Positions 38,586 through 47,039 of a stretch of 64,000 nt of DNA are shown here, one piece after another. Numbering within the stretch: the first letter of the stretch is position 1; the number at the start of each line of letters is the position of its first letter. The notes under the pieces are model-generated. The model was given only the letters and a program-made list of their open reading frames with translations. It did not search any database and was not told where the DNA came from. The stretch comes from Clostridium sp. CX1 (GTDB lineage: Bacteria; Bacillota; Clostridia; Clostridiales; Clostridiaceae), in the NCBI RefSeq assembly GCF_025398335.1, contig NZ_JAODOO010000001.1, positions 328,331-392,330 of the forward strand, in the 5' to 3' direction. Made by a program: the position numbers and the translations under genes.

Positions 38586-40472
38586 ATGAATAAAGAAACA
38601 TTAGAAAAATTACATTACTATGAGTTAAAAGAAATAGTAAAAGGATACTGCGTTAGTGGATTAGGAAGAATATTAATTGATAAATTAGAGCCAAGTAGCA
38701 ATATGAAAATTGTAAATCAAAGACTAAATGAAACATCAGAAGGAAGAGCATTAATAGATGCTTCTTATCATGTACCATTAAAGGGAATCTTTAATGTACT
38801 GCCTCTTATTGATAAGATTGAAAAGGGAGCATCCTTAGATGCAGCTGATTTAACTATGATGTCAAACTTTTTAAGTGGGTGCAGGAAAGTGAAACTATTC
38901 ATAAAGGATAAAGAGGGATATGCACCTACACTAAGTGCCTATGGGGGAAATATTTCTGATTTAAGCTACATTGAAGATGAAATAAACATTTCAATTAAAG
39001 GAAGCATAGTTGACTCAAATGCTAGTAAAGAATTAAAGAAAATAAGAAGATATATTGATATATGTGAAGGTAAGATAAAGGAAAGATTAGACAAATTCCT
39101 TAGAAGCAATGAAAATAAAGAATATATTCAAGAATTCTTCATTAGCCAGCGTGATGGGAAATATACGATTCCTATTAAGGCAGCATATAAAAATCAAGTT
39201 CAAGGAACAGTTGTTGAAGCATCTTCAAAGGGAAGTACTGTTTTTATAGAGCCAAACACTATATTAAAGTATACAAATGAACTAAATGTATTAAAGGCAG
39301 AAGAAGCCGTTGAAGAATATAGAATATTAGCTACTTTAACAGATATGCTTTTTCAGAGAATAAGGGATTTAAAGATGAATATTGAGGTTATATCCGAGTA
39401 CGATATGATTTTAGCAAAGGCTAAATACAGCAAAGAAATAGATGGAATTAAGCCCAAGTTAAATGACTATGGATATATTAAGATAATTAAAGCAAAATAT
39501 CCTTTAATTAAGAACAGCGTGCCTTTAGATTTTGAAATTGCTAAAAGCTACAGGGGACTAATAATAACAGGACCAAATGCAGGTGGAAAGACTATAGTGT
39601 TAAAGACAATTGGATTACTCACATTAGCAGCACAGTCTGGGTTTCATATTGAAGCAACAGAAGGTACAGAGCTTTCCGTATTTAACAATGTATTTGTTGA
39701 TATAGGAGATAATCAAAGCGTTGAAAATGCTTTAAGTACATTTTCATCACATGTAAAAAATCTAGCAGAAATAGTAAGAAAAAGCACAAATTCAACATTA
39801 TTATTGTTTGATGAAATTGGCAGCGGAACAGAGCCTAATGAAGGATCAGCTTTGGCTATTGCAATACTAGAAGAACTATATCACAAGGGATGTATAACTA
39901 TAGCAACTACTCATTATGGAGAAATAAAAAACTTTTCAAAAGAACACCCTGATTTTGAAAATGCAGCTATGGAATTTGAGAAGGAAAGCCTTGAACCGCT
40001 ATATAAGCTTAGTATAGGAAAAGTAGGAGCTAGTAATGCACTATACATTTCTAAAAAGATGGGATTATATGACTCAATTATAAGTAGAGCAAGAGAATAT
40101 ATGGATACTAAAAATTATAATTATAATTTAATAAAGGATAGTAAAAAGGCTAAAAGTAAAGAGGAGCAGGAAGCTGAGAATTTATATGAATACTCTGTAG
40201 GAGATAAGGTTATTCTTTTAGAAAATGATGAATCAGCCATTGTATATAAGGAAAGGGACAGATTAAATAATGTAACAGTTCTATATAACAATGAATTTAT
40301 TGAAGTTAATTATAAGAGAATAAAACTAGAATTAAAGGCAAGTGATCTTTACCCAGAGGGTTATGATTTAAATCAATTATTTGTAAGCTATAGGGAAAGA
40401 AAATTAGAAAGAGATATTGAGAGAGGATCTAAAAAAGCATTGAAAAAAATAAGAAAAGAAAGCTTAAAATAA
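38586..40472 (+). CDS. MutS2-like ATPase lacking the Smr domain
   Basis: A 628-residue protein of the MutS2 branch. It has core and clamp helices (about 1-300, including GTVVEASSKGSTVFIEP) and an ATPase domain with Walker A GPNAGGKTIVLKT, Walker B LLLFDEIGSGTEPNEGSA and TTHYGEIK. MutS2 proteins are about 780 residues and end in a Smr nuclease domain; here the sequence ends after a basic tail and no Smr motif is seen. Nuclease activity is therefore unlikely. Relatives act on recombination intermediates or collided ribosomes; which applies is unknown. Confidence 0.85.
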   Translation: MNKETLEKLHYYELKEIVKGYCVSGLGRILIDKLEPSSNMKIVNQRLNETSEGRALIDASYHVPLKGIFNVLPLIDKIEKGASLDAADLTMMSNFLSGCRKVKLFIKDKEGYAPTLSAYGGNISDLSYIEDEINISIKGSIVDSNASKELKKIRRYIDICEGKIKERLDKFLRSNENKEYIQEFFISQRDGKYTIPIKAAYKNQVQGTVVEASSKGSTVFIEPNTILKYTNELNVLKAEEAVEEYRILATLTDMLFQRIRDLKMNIEVISEYDMILAKAKYSKEIDGIKPKLNDYGYIKIIKAKYPLIKNSVPLDFEIAKSYRGLIITGPNAGGKTIVLKTIGLLTLAAQSGFHIEATEGTELSVFNNVFVDIGDNQSVENALSTFSSHVKNLAEIVRKSTNSTLLLFDEIGSGTEPNEGSALAIAILEELYHKGCITIATTHYGEIKNFSKEHPDFENAAMEFEKESLEPLYKLSIGKVGASNALYISKKMGLYDSIISRAREYMDTKNYNYNLIKDSKKAKSKEEQEAENLYEYSVGDKVILLENDESAIVYKERDRLNNVTVLYNNEFIEVNYKRIKLELKASDLYPEGYDLNQLFVSYRERKLERDIERGSKKALKKIRKESLK

Positions 40473-40648
40473 AGATACAAATATAAATAGAAGTGGAGAA
40501 TAGATTAAAGAATTTTTATAGTAGATTATTGAACACCAATGGTACAGATTCCATATATCACGTCAAATAGCCAGTTAAGGTGAGTAATTTTCACTCTGAC
40601 TGGCCTTTTTATTGTAAAATTGTTTTTGTACTTTTTTAGAAAAAACTA
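40473..40648. other. Intergenic region after the MutS2-like gene
   Basis: GCCAGT...TGA (40570-40583) pairs with TCA...ACTGGC (40591-40604), followed by CTTTTTA: a terminator for the MutS2-like gene. Nothing else is seen before the next promoter. Confidence 0.6.
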
Positions 40649-40679
40649 TTGACTTGGAGTGAACTCCAAGGAGTAGAGT
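40649..40679 (+). promoter_or_regulatory. MerR-type promoter with operator CTTGGAGT-GAACTCCAAG
   Basis: TTGACT (40649-40654) and TAGAGT (40674-40679) are separated by 19 bp, the elongated spacing of MerR-activated promoters. The 18-bp palindrome at 40653-40670 fills the spacer. It closely resembles the AdhR operator pattern and the second site at 42161. Confidence 0.85.
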
Positions 40680-40683
40680 AGTA

Positions 40684-40773
40684 ATGCGGGATGTAAAAGT
40701 AACAGCTGAAGATATGGCAAAGATAAGTTTACTTTTGGAGAAATATCCCAATATCCCACCCCGTTACAGTTGA
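40684..40773 (+). CDS. Possible 29-residue small protein or remnant
   Basis: ATG 40684 opens MRDVKVTAEDMAKISLLLEK and nine more residues, ending in TGA. It lies immediately after the MerR-type -10 box and has no good RBS, so it may be a relic within the alcohol dehydrogenase leader. Low confidence. Confidence 0.25.
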   Translation: MRDVKVTAEDMAKISLLLEKYPNIPPRYS

Positions 40774-40817
40774 AATGAAAATAAATTTGTAAAAGCAATA
40801 AGAAAGGAAGTAATTAA

Positions 40818-41984
40818 ATGAATAATTTTACTTATGATATCCCTGTTAAAGTATATTTTGGTGAAAACCAGCTTGGAAATCTTGGCGAGGAACTAAAGAA
40901 GTACGGTAAGCGGGTTTTACTTACATATGGTGGAGGTTCTATTAAGAAAATTGGATTATATGACAAAATTGTAGCTGAGATAAAAAATGCAGGACTTGAA
41001 TTGTTCGAGCTTTCAGGTATTGAACCAAATCCTCGTATTACATCTGTTAATGAAGGTGCAAAAATCTGTAAAAAAGAGAAAATCGATGTATTACTGGCTG
41101 TAGGTGGAGGTTCTACCATAGATGCTACAAAGTTTATTGGAGCAGGAGCTTACTATGATGGAGATGCATGGGACATTCTTACGGGAAAAACGCCTGTTAC
41201 CAATTGCCTGCCTATCATTACAGTACTTACACTGTCTGCTACTGGATCGGAAATGGATGCAGGTGGCGTTATCAGTAATTTAGACACAAAGGATAAAATT
41301 GGTTACATACATCCTATGTTGCTTCCAAAAGTATCTTTCCTTGACCCAACAAATACTTATACAGTTAGTCCATATCAGACTGCATGTGGTGCAGTAGATA
41401 TAATGTCTCATATTATAGAAGTGTATTTTAACATGAATCAAGATTTGTATATGTTAGACACTGCGGCAGAAGGTTTTATGAAAACTGTAATCAAATATGC
41501 CCCAATAGCAATGAAAGAGCCAGAAAACTATGAAGCTCGTGCAAACCTCATGTGGACCTCATCCTGGGCGATTAATGGTTTTATAAACGGTGGCAAGAGA
41601 CAGGCATGGAGCTGTCATCCAATGGAGCATGAGCTGTCAGCATATTATGATATAACCCATGGTCTAGGGCTTGCTATTTTGACACCACGCTGGATGGAAT
41701 ATACACTGGATGAAACAACAGTATCAAAATTCTATCAGTTCGGATGCAATGTATTTGGTATTGATAAGGATATGGAACCAATGGCTGTTGCAAAGAAGAG
41801 CATTGCGATGTTATCTGACTTCTTCTTCAATACACTTGGTTTAAAGAGTACTTTCACAGAAATAGGAATTGATCAAGATAACTTTAGCATAATGGCTAAG
41901 AAGGCTTGCGGAGGTAGTGTTCTACCTGGATTCAAAGCTTTGAAGCAGCAGGATATTGAAAATATCTTTAAGATGTGTCTATAA
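40818..41984 (+). CDS. Iron-containing alcohol dehydrogenase (butanol/YqhD-like)
   Basis: A 388-residue group III alcohol dehydrogenase that reduces aldehydes with NAD(P)H. The nucleotide site GGGSTIDATKFIG and the metal ligands are visible: Asp and His in CGAVDIMSHIIE and two His in HPMEHELSAYYDITHGLGLA. It resembles clostridial butanol dehydrogenases and YqhD. Its promoter carries a MerR-family operator matching the one ahead of the aldo/keto reductase, so it probably detoxifies aldehydes on demand. RBS AAGGAAG precedes the ATG. Confidence 0.92.
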   Translation: MNNFTYDIPVKVYFGENQLGNLGEELKKYGKRVLLTYGGGSIKKIGLYDKIVAEIKNAGLELFELSGIEPNPRITSVNEGAKICKKEKIDVLLAVGGGSTIDATKFIGAGAYYDGDAWDILTGKTPVTNCLPIITVLTLSATGSEMDAGGVISNLDTKDKIGYIHPMLLPKVSFLDPTNTYTVSPYQTACGAVDIMSHIIEVYFNMNQDLYMLDTAAEGFMKTVIKYAPIAMKEPENYEARANLMWTSSWAINGFINGGKRQAWSCHPMEHELSAYYDITHGLGLAILTPRWMEYTLDETTVSKFYQFGCNVFGIDKDMEPMAVAKKSIAMLSDFFFNTLGLKSTFTEIGIDQDNFSIMAKKACGGSVLPGFKALKQQDIENIFKMCL

Positions 41985-42004
41985 AAACCTAGTTTATTAA
42001 TTGT

Positions 42005-42037
42005 AACGCACTTGCATTAAAAGCAGGTGCGTTGTTT
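42005..42037 (+). terminator. Terminator after the alcohol dehydrogenase
   Basis: AACGCACTTGC (42005-42015) pairs with GCAGGTGCGTT (42023-42033), followed by GTTTC. Confidence 0.8.
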
Positions 42038-42156
42038 CAAAGCAAGAATATTCAAAGAGATACTAGCTAGGAGGAGTTAGCCCTAGCTAAATCTTTGTTA
42101 TAAATCTATAATAGAAGAGTGTAGTTAAATTTCATGGGAATCGTATAAAATTACTT

Positions 42157-42187
42157 TTTACTTGGAGCTGGCTCCAAGTGATATGCT
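42157..42187 (+). promoter_or_regulatory. Second MerR-type promoter with operator CTTGGAGCTGGCTCCAAG
   Basis: TTTACT (42157-42162), 19 bp and TATGCT (42182-42187). The 18-bp palindrome at 42161-42178 lies at the same place relative to the -35 and -10 boxes as the site at 40653. It also shows that the TTG at 42162 cannot be the start of the reductase. Confidence 0.85.
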
Positions 42188-42206
42188 TAATTGTGAGGTG
42201 TATAAT

Positions 42207-43361
42207 ATGGAATATCGGATTTTAGGAAGAACGGGAATTAAGGTAAGTGCCATTGGTATCGGCGGCGAAGGATTTGAAAATAAAAGTTATGAGGAATGCG
42301 AAGCAATTATTGATTGTGCATTTAAAGAAGGTATTAATTTTATCGATATATATAATTCAAACCCTGAGGTTAGAAGCAACGTTGGTAGAATTTTAAGCAG
42401 GTATCCACGGGATAGCTTTGTTATTGAAGGGCACCTATGTTCCACCTGGGACAATGGTCAATATCGGCGTACCAGGGATTTTAATGAAGTCGTCAGCGCA
42501 TATGAAGATCTTTTAACCAGAATGCAGCTGGACTACGTGGATATAGGAATGATTCACTATGTTGATGATGATAAAGATTTTGATAGCATCTTTAACGGAG
42601 AAATAATCAAATATGCAAAGGAATTAAAAGAAAAAGGGGTAATTAAGTACTTAGGAATGTCAACGCACAATACTGATATTGCTTTTAGAGCAGTGGAAAC
42701 AGGAATAATTGATGTGATTTTATTCAGTATAAATGCTGCCTATGATATGCTGCCGGCCACTGAGGATGTATACGAACTGTTTGAGGAAAGCACTTTTAAA
42801 GACAGGACCTATGAAGGTATTGATCCAAAGCGGGGCAAGCTATACCAAACTTGTGAAAATGTTGGGGTTGCCTTAACTGTCATGAAAGGATATGCTGCAG
42901 GTGTGCTTTTAAGCGACAAGCAATCACCCTTTGGGAAGGCACTGACTCCGGTGCAGTGTTTACATTACTGTTTAACTAGACCAGCAGTTGCTTCCGTAAT
43001 GGTTGGGATATCGAGTAAGGAACAAGTTCTTGCAGCAACTGCCTATGTTACGAAAAGCGATAAAGAAAAAGACTATAGTGAGGTTCTTTCCAATGCTCCA
43101 AGGACTTCATTTAGTGGGCATTGTATGTATTGTGGGCATTGTGCTCCCTGTTCAAAAAGGATAGATATTGCAGCAGTAAATAAATATTTGGATTTGGCCT
43201 TGATTCAGGAAACTGTTCCTGAAACCTTAAAGAATCATTATGAGTTATTAGAACAGCATGGAAGTGAATGCATAGAATGCGGGGCATGTATGAAAAACTG
43301 TCCATTTGGTGTGGATATTATTAATAGAATGAAGGAAGCAGTTAAACTATTTGGTAAATAA
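42207..43361 (+). CDS. Aldo/keto reductase with C-terminal 4Fe-4S domain
   Basis: A 384-residue two-domain oxidoreductase. The aldo/keto reductase barrel (about 1-280) starts MEYRILGRTGIKVSAIGIG and contains FIDIYNSNPEVRSNVGRIL and IGMIHYVDD. The C terminus has iron-sulfur motifs CMYCGHCAPC and CIECGACMKNCPFGV. The start is ATG 42207 after GAGGTG; the frame extends upstream only through the operator. The Tyr usual in the catalytic set appears replaced by Asn in the YNSN stretch, as in related YhdN/ferredoxin-type members. It is co-transcribed with the MerR gene 27 bases downstream. Confidence 0.88.
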   Translation: MEYRILGRTGIKVSAIGIGGEGFENKSYEECEAIIDCAFKEGINFIDIYNSNPEVRSNVGRILSRYPRDSFVIEGHLCSTWDNGQYRRTRDFNEVVSAYEDLLTRMQLDYVDIGMIHYVDDDKDFDSIFNGEIIKYAKELKEKGVIKYLGMSTHNTDIAFRAVETGIIDVILFSINAAYDMLPATEDVYELFEESTFKDRTYEGIDPKRGKLYQTCENVGVALTVMKGYAAGVLLSDKQSPFGKALTPVQCLHYCLTRPAVASVMVGISSKEQVLAATAYVTKSDKEKDYSEVLSNAPRTSFSGHCMYCGHCAPCSKRIDIAAVNKYLDLALIQETVPETLKNHYELLEQHGSECIECGACMKNCPFGVDIINRMKEAVKLFGK

Positions 43362-43387
43362 ACAGCTAAGATAGGAGGTGAAATCCC

Positions 43388-43774
43388 ATGACAATTACAG
43401 AAGTAAGTAAAAAATTTAACCTTTCACAGGATACACTCCGCTACTATGAACGCATCGGACTGATTCCAACTGTTAATCGAAATAAAAGTGGGGTACGGGA
43501 TTATACAGAAGATGACTGTAGGTGGGTTGAATTTATTAAATGTATGCGAAATGCGGGACTTCCCATTGAAGTATTAATTGAATATGTTGCGCTGTTTCAA
43601 CAAGGTGATGAGACCATTAAGGGAAGAAAAGAGCTTTTAGTAGAGCAGCGTGAGCAGCTTATAACAAGAATAGAAGATATGAAAAAAACACTGGAACGCC
43701 TGGATTATAAAATTGAAAAATATGATCAATCGGTGGTTAAAAAAGAGAAGGAACTAAAAAAATCACAGGATTAG
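43388..43774 (+). CDS. MerR-family regulator, AdhR-like
   Basis: A 128-residue regulator. The N-terminal winged helix is EVSKKFNLSQDTLRYYERIGLIP with the wing GVRDYTEDDC. A dimerising coiled coil fills the C-terminal half. A Cys lies at residue 52 (in EFIKCMRNAGLP), the position known in AdhR of Bacillus subtilis as the aldehyde-sensing thiol; C44 is also present. Two operators in elongated-spacer promoters ahead of the dehydrogenase and this operon fit the AdhR mode of activation by DNA twisting. RBS AGGAGGTG precedes the ATG. Confidence 0.9.
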   Translation: MTITEVSKKFNLSQDTLRYYERIGLIPTVNRNKSGVRDYTEDDCRWVEFIKCMRNAGLPIEVLIEYVALFQQGDETIKGRKELLVEQREQLITRIEDMKKTLERLDYKIEKYDQSVVKKEKELKKSQD

Positions 43775-43809
43775 AAAGAATAGTTTAACATAAAGGGGGG
43801 ATACTTACT

Positions 43810-43863
43810 ATGTATAGCACAGATCAATTAGTTATTGCATCAAGCTCCAAGCAAAAACTGTAG
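43810..43863 (+). CDS. Possible 17-residue peptide with strong RBS
   Basis: AAAGGGGGG is followed at normal distance by ATG 43810, opening MYSTDQLVIASSSKQKL and a TAG stop. The site is strong, but the frame runs into a hairpin, so this may be the stump of a lost gene at the end of the MerR operon. Confidence 0.25.
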   Translation: MYSTDQLVIASSSKQKL

Positions 43864-43890
43864 GATGCAGAGCATATTTTGTTTGGAGCT
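43843..43890. repeat. Inverted repeat containing operator-like half sites
   Basis: AGCTCCAAGCAAAA (43843-43856) pairs with TTTTGTTTGGAGCT (43877-43890), with one G-T pair. The outer AGCTCCAAG equals half of the MerR operator at 42161. It may be a hairpin terminator or a degenerate third operator. Confidence 0.45.
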
Positions 43891-43977
43891 ATTTCAGAGT
43901 GTTATAGTTTGGCAAAATAGTTTTGTGCAGTTTTTGCGTTAATATTTACATTAATATTAGTGAATAGGAGCAAAAAC

Positions 43978-44256
43978 ATGAAATATGAAAATGCGCAGAA
44001 TATATTACCAAATGATATTCTTCATCAACTTCAACAGTATGTTGATGGGATATATTTATATATACCTAAGAAAGATAACAATAAAAAATCATGGGGACAA
44101 GATAGTGGAGTTAAGCTTGAACTAGCTAAGAGAAATAATGACATATTTCAGAAGTTTCTAGCAGGAACATCCGTTAAAGAACTAGCTAGTAACTACTATC
44201 TAACAGAAAATAGTATAAGAAGAATAATAAGAGAATGTAGAGAATTAACTAGATAA
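43978..44256 (+). CDS. CD3324-family / Mor-like small DNA-binding protein
   Basis: A 92-residue protein starting at ATG 43978 after TAGGAG; an in-frame GTG at 43960 overlaps that site. It opens MKYENAQNILPNDILHQLQQ, continues with IYLYIPKKDNNKK and ends in a helix-turn-helix (VKELASNYYLTENSIRRIIRE). This pattern is common in clostridial small regulators annotated as CD3324-like. It probably binds DNA; target unknown. A terminator follows. Confidence 0.75.
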   Translation: MKYENAQNILPNDILHQLQQYVDGIYLYIPKKDNNKKSWGQDSGVKLELAKRNNDIFQKFLAGTSVKELASNYYLTENSIRRIIRECRELTR

Positions 44257-44265
44257 ATAATAAGA

Positions 44266-44299
44266 GGAGTATTTGTATGAAGACAAATATTCCTTTTAT
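44266..44299 (+). terminator. Terminator after the CD3324-like gene
   Basis: GGAGTATTTGT (44266-44276) pairs with ACAAATATTCC (44283-44293), followed by TTTTATTT. Confidence 0.8.
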
Positions 44300-44406
44300 T
44301 TATGTAAGGTTATAAATAAGACAGAATCATTTATGAAATAGCTTTATGAGCAATTGCTGTGATATCATTTTTATTAAATAATAAATAGAAATAAAGGTGA
44401 GGAATA

Positions 44407-45141
44407 ATGAAAGAAAATAAATATGATGATATCAATTTTTTTAACCAATATAGTCAAATGCCTCGTTCCATCGGGGGATTAAAGGCTGCAGGGGAATGGC
44501 CTGTGCTGCAAAAAATGCTGCCTGATTTACGTAATAAGCGGGTTTTGGATTTGGGATGTGGCTTTGGCTGGCACTGTCAATATGCCGTTGAACAAGGAGC
44601 TAAGTCCGTAGTTGGCGTTGACATCTCTGAAAAAATGCTGGAGGTAGCTAAGAAAAAACATCAAGCATCTTCTGTGGAATACAAGCATATGGCAATTGAA
44701 GATATAGATTTTCCTGCAGATAGCTTTGACATAGTTGTAAGTTCTTTAGCGCTTCACTATATTCAATCTTTTAATGACATTTGTAAAAAAGTAAATACCT
44801 GCCTTTCAAAAGGTGGAGATTTTATTTTTTCTGTGGAACATCCAATATTTACAGCTTATGGGGAACAGGACTGGTACTACGACGAACAGGGCAACCGTAT
44901 GCACTGGCCTGTTGATAGGTATTTTGATGAAGGAACACGGAAGGCTATTTTTCTAGGGGAAGAAGTAATAAAATACCATAAAACACTAACTACTTATGTA
45001 AACATTATTCTCAAGTCTGGTTTTGAGTTAACAGGACTAGTTGAACCAAAGGCTGATGCAGCCTTTCTTAAAGCATACCCAGATTGTGAAGATGAGTTAC
45101 GAAGACCAATGTTTCTTATAATATCTGCTAGAAAAAAATAA
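44407..45141 (+). CDS. Class I SAM-dependent methyltransferase
   Basis: A 244-residue methyltransferase. Motif I is VLDLGCGFGWHCQ (about residues 46-58), the acidic loop is VVGVDISEKML, and motif IV is FDIVVSSLALHYI. The C-terminal part holds FSVEHPIFTAYG. The substrate cannot be read; relatives act on small molecules. RBS AAGGTGAGG precedes the ATG. It is transcribed in the same direction as an MBL-fold gene 70 bases downstream. Confidence 0.85.
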   Translation: MKENKYDDINFFNQYSQMPRSIGGLKAAGEWPVLQKMLPDLRNKRVLDLGCGFGWHCQYAVEQGAKSVVGVDISEKMLEVAKKKHQASSVEYKHMAIEDIDFPADSFDIVVSSLALHYIQSFNDICKKVNTCLSKGGDFIFSVEHPIFTAYGEQDWYYDEQGNRMHWPVDRYFDEGTRKAIFLGEEVIKYHKTLTTYVNIILKSGFELTGLVEPKADAAFLKAYPDCEDELRRPMFLIISARKK

Positions 45142-45212
45142 ATTACCTTAAGTATATGGGCTGTTTCCAACTTCAGTGATTATATATACTTTAGAGAAAA
45201 AGGAGAGAATTT

Positions 45213-45932
45213 ATGGAATATATAGTTGTTTTAAATGTTTCTTTTGATTTTGGTTATGGAGAAGATACAATCTATCCTGTTATACTTAAAGATAAAAATG
45301 AAATGATTCTAATAGATTGTGGGTACCCAGAGTTTCTCCCAAAATTAGAACAGTCTGCTAAGGAAAAAGGTATTGACTTTTCTGAATTGACAAAGGTAAT
45401 CATAACACATCATGACCACGACCACATGGGAAGCTTAGCTGCAATCAAGAGAAAGTATCCGAGGGTTCAAGTAATTGCAAGTGAAAAGAATGCTCCTTAT
45501 ATCGAAGGAAAGGCTAGGTCATTACGACTTCAGCAGGCAGAACAAACTCAGTTACTTTTGCCTCCAGAGCAACAGGAGGCAGGGAGAGTATTTCAAGATA
45601 TTTTAAAAGCCGTTGAAAATGTAGAAGTAGATTTCACTGTAAAAGATGGAGATTACTTTCCTTGGTGCGGAGGAATCGAAATTGTGGAAACTCCTGGACA
45701 TATGCCAGGGCATATTTCACTTTATATAAATAAGTGTAAAGTTTTAATTAGTGGAGATGCATTAGCAATAGAAAATGGTAAACTTGAAATCGCAGCACCA
45801 CAATTTACCTTGGATATGCCGGAAGCAAAAAAGTCTGTTTTAAAGTTGCTAAATTATGATATAGAAAAAATAATCTGCTATCATGGAGGTGAATATAAAG
45901 AAAATATATCAGAGGCTCTACAGAATATTTGA
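45213..45932 (+). CDS. MBL-fold metallo-hydrolase
   Basis: A 239-residue metallo-beta-lactamase-fold hydrolase. The zinc motif is ITHHDHDHMGS (about residues 67-77), with later ligands in ETPGHMPGHIS and the Asp in VLISGDAL. The last His is in IICYHGGEY. It resembles generic YqjP/AHL-lactonase-like members, so it hydrolyses an ester, lactone or thioester not known. RBS AAAGGAGAG precedes the ATG. Confidence 0.87.
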   Translation: MEYIVVLNVSFDFGYGEDTIYPVILKDKNEMILIDCGYPEFLPKLEQSAKEKGIDFSELTKVIITHHDHDHMGSLAAIKRKYPRVQVIASEKNAPYIEGKARSLRLQQAEQTQLLLPPEQQEAGRVFQDILKAVENVEVDFTVKDGDYFPWCGGIEIVETPGHMPGHISLYINKCKVLISGDALAIENGKLEIAAPQFTLDMPEAKKSVLKLLNYDIEKIICYHGGEYKENISEALQNI

Positions 45933-46001
45933 AGCTACTCCGAAAGATAGGGAAATAATGCCACATCTTCCTATCCTCTAGTGGTTAGGATGTTAAAATA
46001 G

Positions 46002-46038
46002 GTACTACTAAATGGAAAGTAGTACTTCTTTATTTTTT
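46002..46038 (+). terminator. Terminator after the MBL gene
   Basis: GTACTACT (46002-46009) pairs with AGTAGTAC (46018-46025), followed by TTCTTTATTTTTT. Confidence 0.85.
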
Positions 46039-46133
46039 GGGAATACTAGTAACAATCAGTATTAAGACGTAAAGAACACCAAATTTAAATATTCACATTT
46101 TTTAATAATATAAATACCGAAAGGATAATTAAC

Positions 46134-46415
46134 ATGAACTTTCCAGATATACATACTAATTTTTGGGATGCCGTAATTGCAGTGCCGTTAATTGTTTTAT
46201 TAACACAGATTTTTAAGCTGTTTCCCATACCACGAAAATATTTTCCAACAATTGCAACAATCATTGGATTTATTATCTCAATATTTTTTAGTCATCGAGG
46301 GAATCTAAGTGCTGGTATTTTTATGGGTGGTTTTTATGGATCAGCAGCTGTTGGATTGTATTCATCATTAAAAACAGCATGGTTAGCACATAGAAAAAAA
46401 AGAAATAATCCTTAA
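46134..46415 (+). CDS. Small membrane protein, holin-like
   Basis: A 93-residue protein with two to three hydrophobic segments (about 12-30, 38-52 and 58-78) and a charged C-terminal tail (WLAHRKKRNNP). Size, topology and tail resemble phage holins, which pierce the membrane for endolysin release, but no endolysin or phage gene is adjacent. It may be a domesticated holin or another small membrane protein. RBS GAAAGGA precedes the ATG. Confidence 0.5.
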   Translation: MNFPDIHTNFWDAVIAVPLIVLLTQIFKLFPIPRKYFPTIATIIGFIISIFFSHRGNLSAGIFMGGFYGSAAVGLYSSLKTAWLAHRKKRNNP

Positions 46416-46483
46416 GTTTTCATTAAGGATAAATGGTACACAGTTATTCCAACCGGCAATACTACAACGCAGAGGTGGTATTA

Positions 46484-46984
46484 TTGAAGTATAAAAAGAA
46501 TAAGATAGTTCATTTTCTTATATTTGGCAGTATATATTTGAATATAGAAGTATTTTCAAGGGCTTATGGTGGTGCATTAGTAGGCTTTGATGGAATATCC
46601 AAATGGAGCTTATGTGGTTGGACTTCCTTATGGATGTTCCCAATAGGTGGGTTTTGTGCAGTATTAATTGGGTCTTTAAATGATGTGCCTGGCTATTACA
46701 ATTTGAAGATGTGGCAGAAGATGATTATGGGAGGTTCTTTGATTACTGGAATAGAATTACTTGCAGGTATATTTTTCAATATATACTTAAGCTTAAATCT
46801 ATGGAATTATTCTCATGATAAATGTAACTTCATGGGTCAGATATGCTTTCGAAATTGCATATGGTGGTACATGTTAACTGTAGTCATTATTTGGCTTGAT
46901 GATGTCTTGACTAATTATCATTATGGAGAAGAAAAAACGGGAAGTTTATTTAGTTATTTTAGAAAGTTAGTTACATTGCAATAG
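46484..46984 (+). CDS. CmpB-like putative ABC-type membrane protein
   Basis: A 166-residue membrane protein with four to five hydrophobic segments, resembling the family annotated as putative ABC-transporter type IV (CmpB). The TTG at 46484 is preferred because AGAGGTGG lies five bases upstream; a longer frame from 46433 has no site. Features are SRAYGGALVGFDG, CGWTSLWMFPIGGFC and IWWYMLTVVIIWLDDVL. Its function is not established. A bidirectional terminator follows. Confidence 0.6.
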   Translation: MKYKKNKIVHFLIFGSIYLNIEVFSRAYGGALVGFDGISKWSLCGWTSLWMFPIGGFCAVLIGSLNDVPGYYNLKMWQKMIMGGSLITGIELLAGIFFNIYLSLNLWNYSHDKCNFMGQICFRNCIWWYMLTVVIIWLDDVLTNYHYGEEKTGSLFSYFRKLVTLQ

Positions 46985-47009
46985 AATAAGACCTATTAAT
47001 TTTGTGTAA

Positions 47010-47039
47010 AGAGGACTGATGTAATTTCAGCAGTCCTCT
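47010..47039. terminator. Bidirectional terminator
   Basis: AGAGGACTG (47010-47018) pairs with CAGTCCTCT (47031-47039) between convergent stop codons. Confidence 0.75.

Noticed and set aside
42162..42206. Earlier TTG start of the aldo/keto reductase
   Set aside because: The TTG lies inside the MerR operator and promoter, so it cannot be in the mRNA.
46134..46984. Prophage region suggested by the holin-like gene
   Set aside because: No other phage gene is nearby; the neighbouring genes are metabolic and regulatory.
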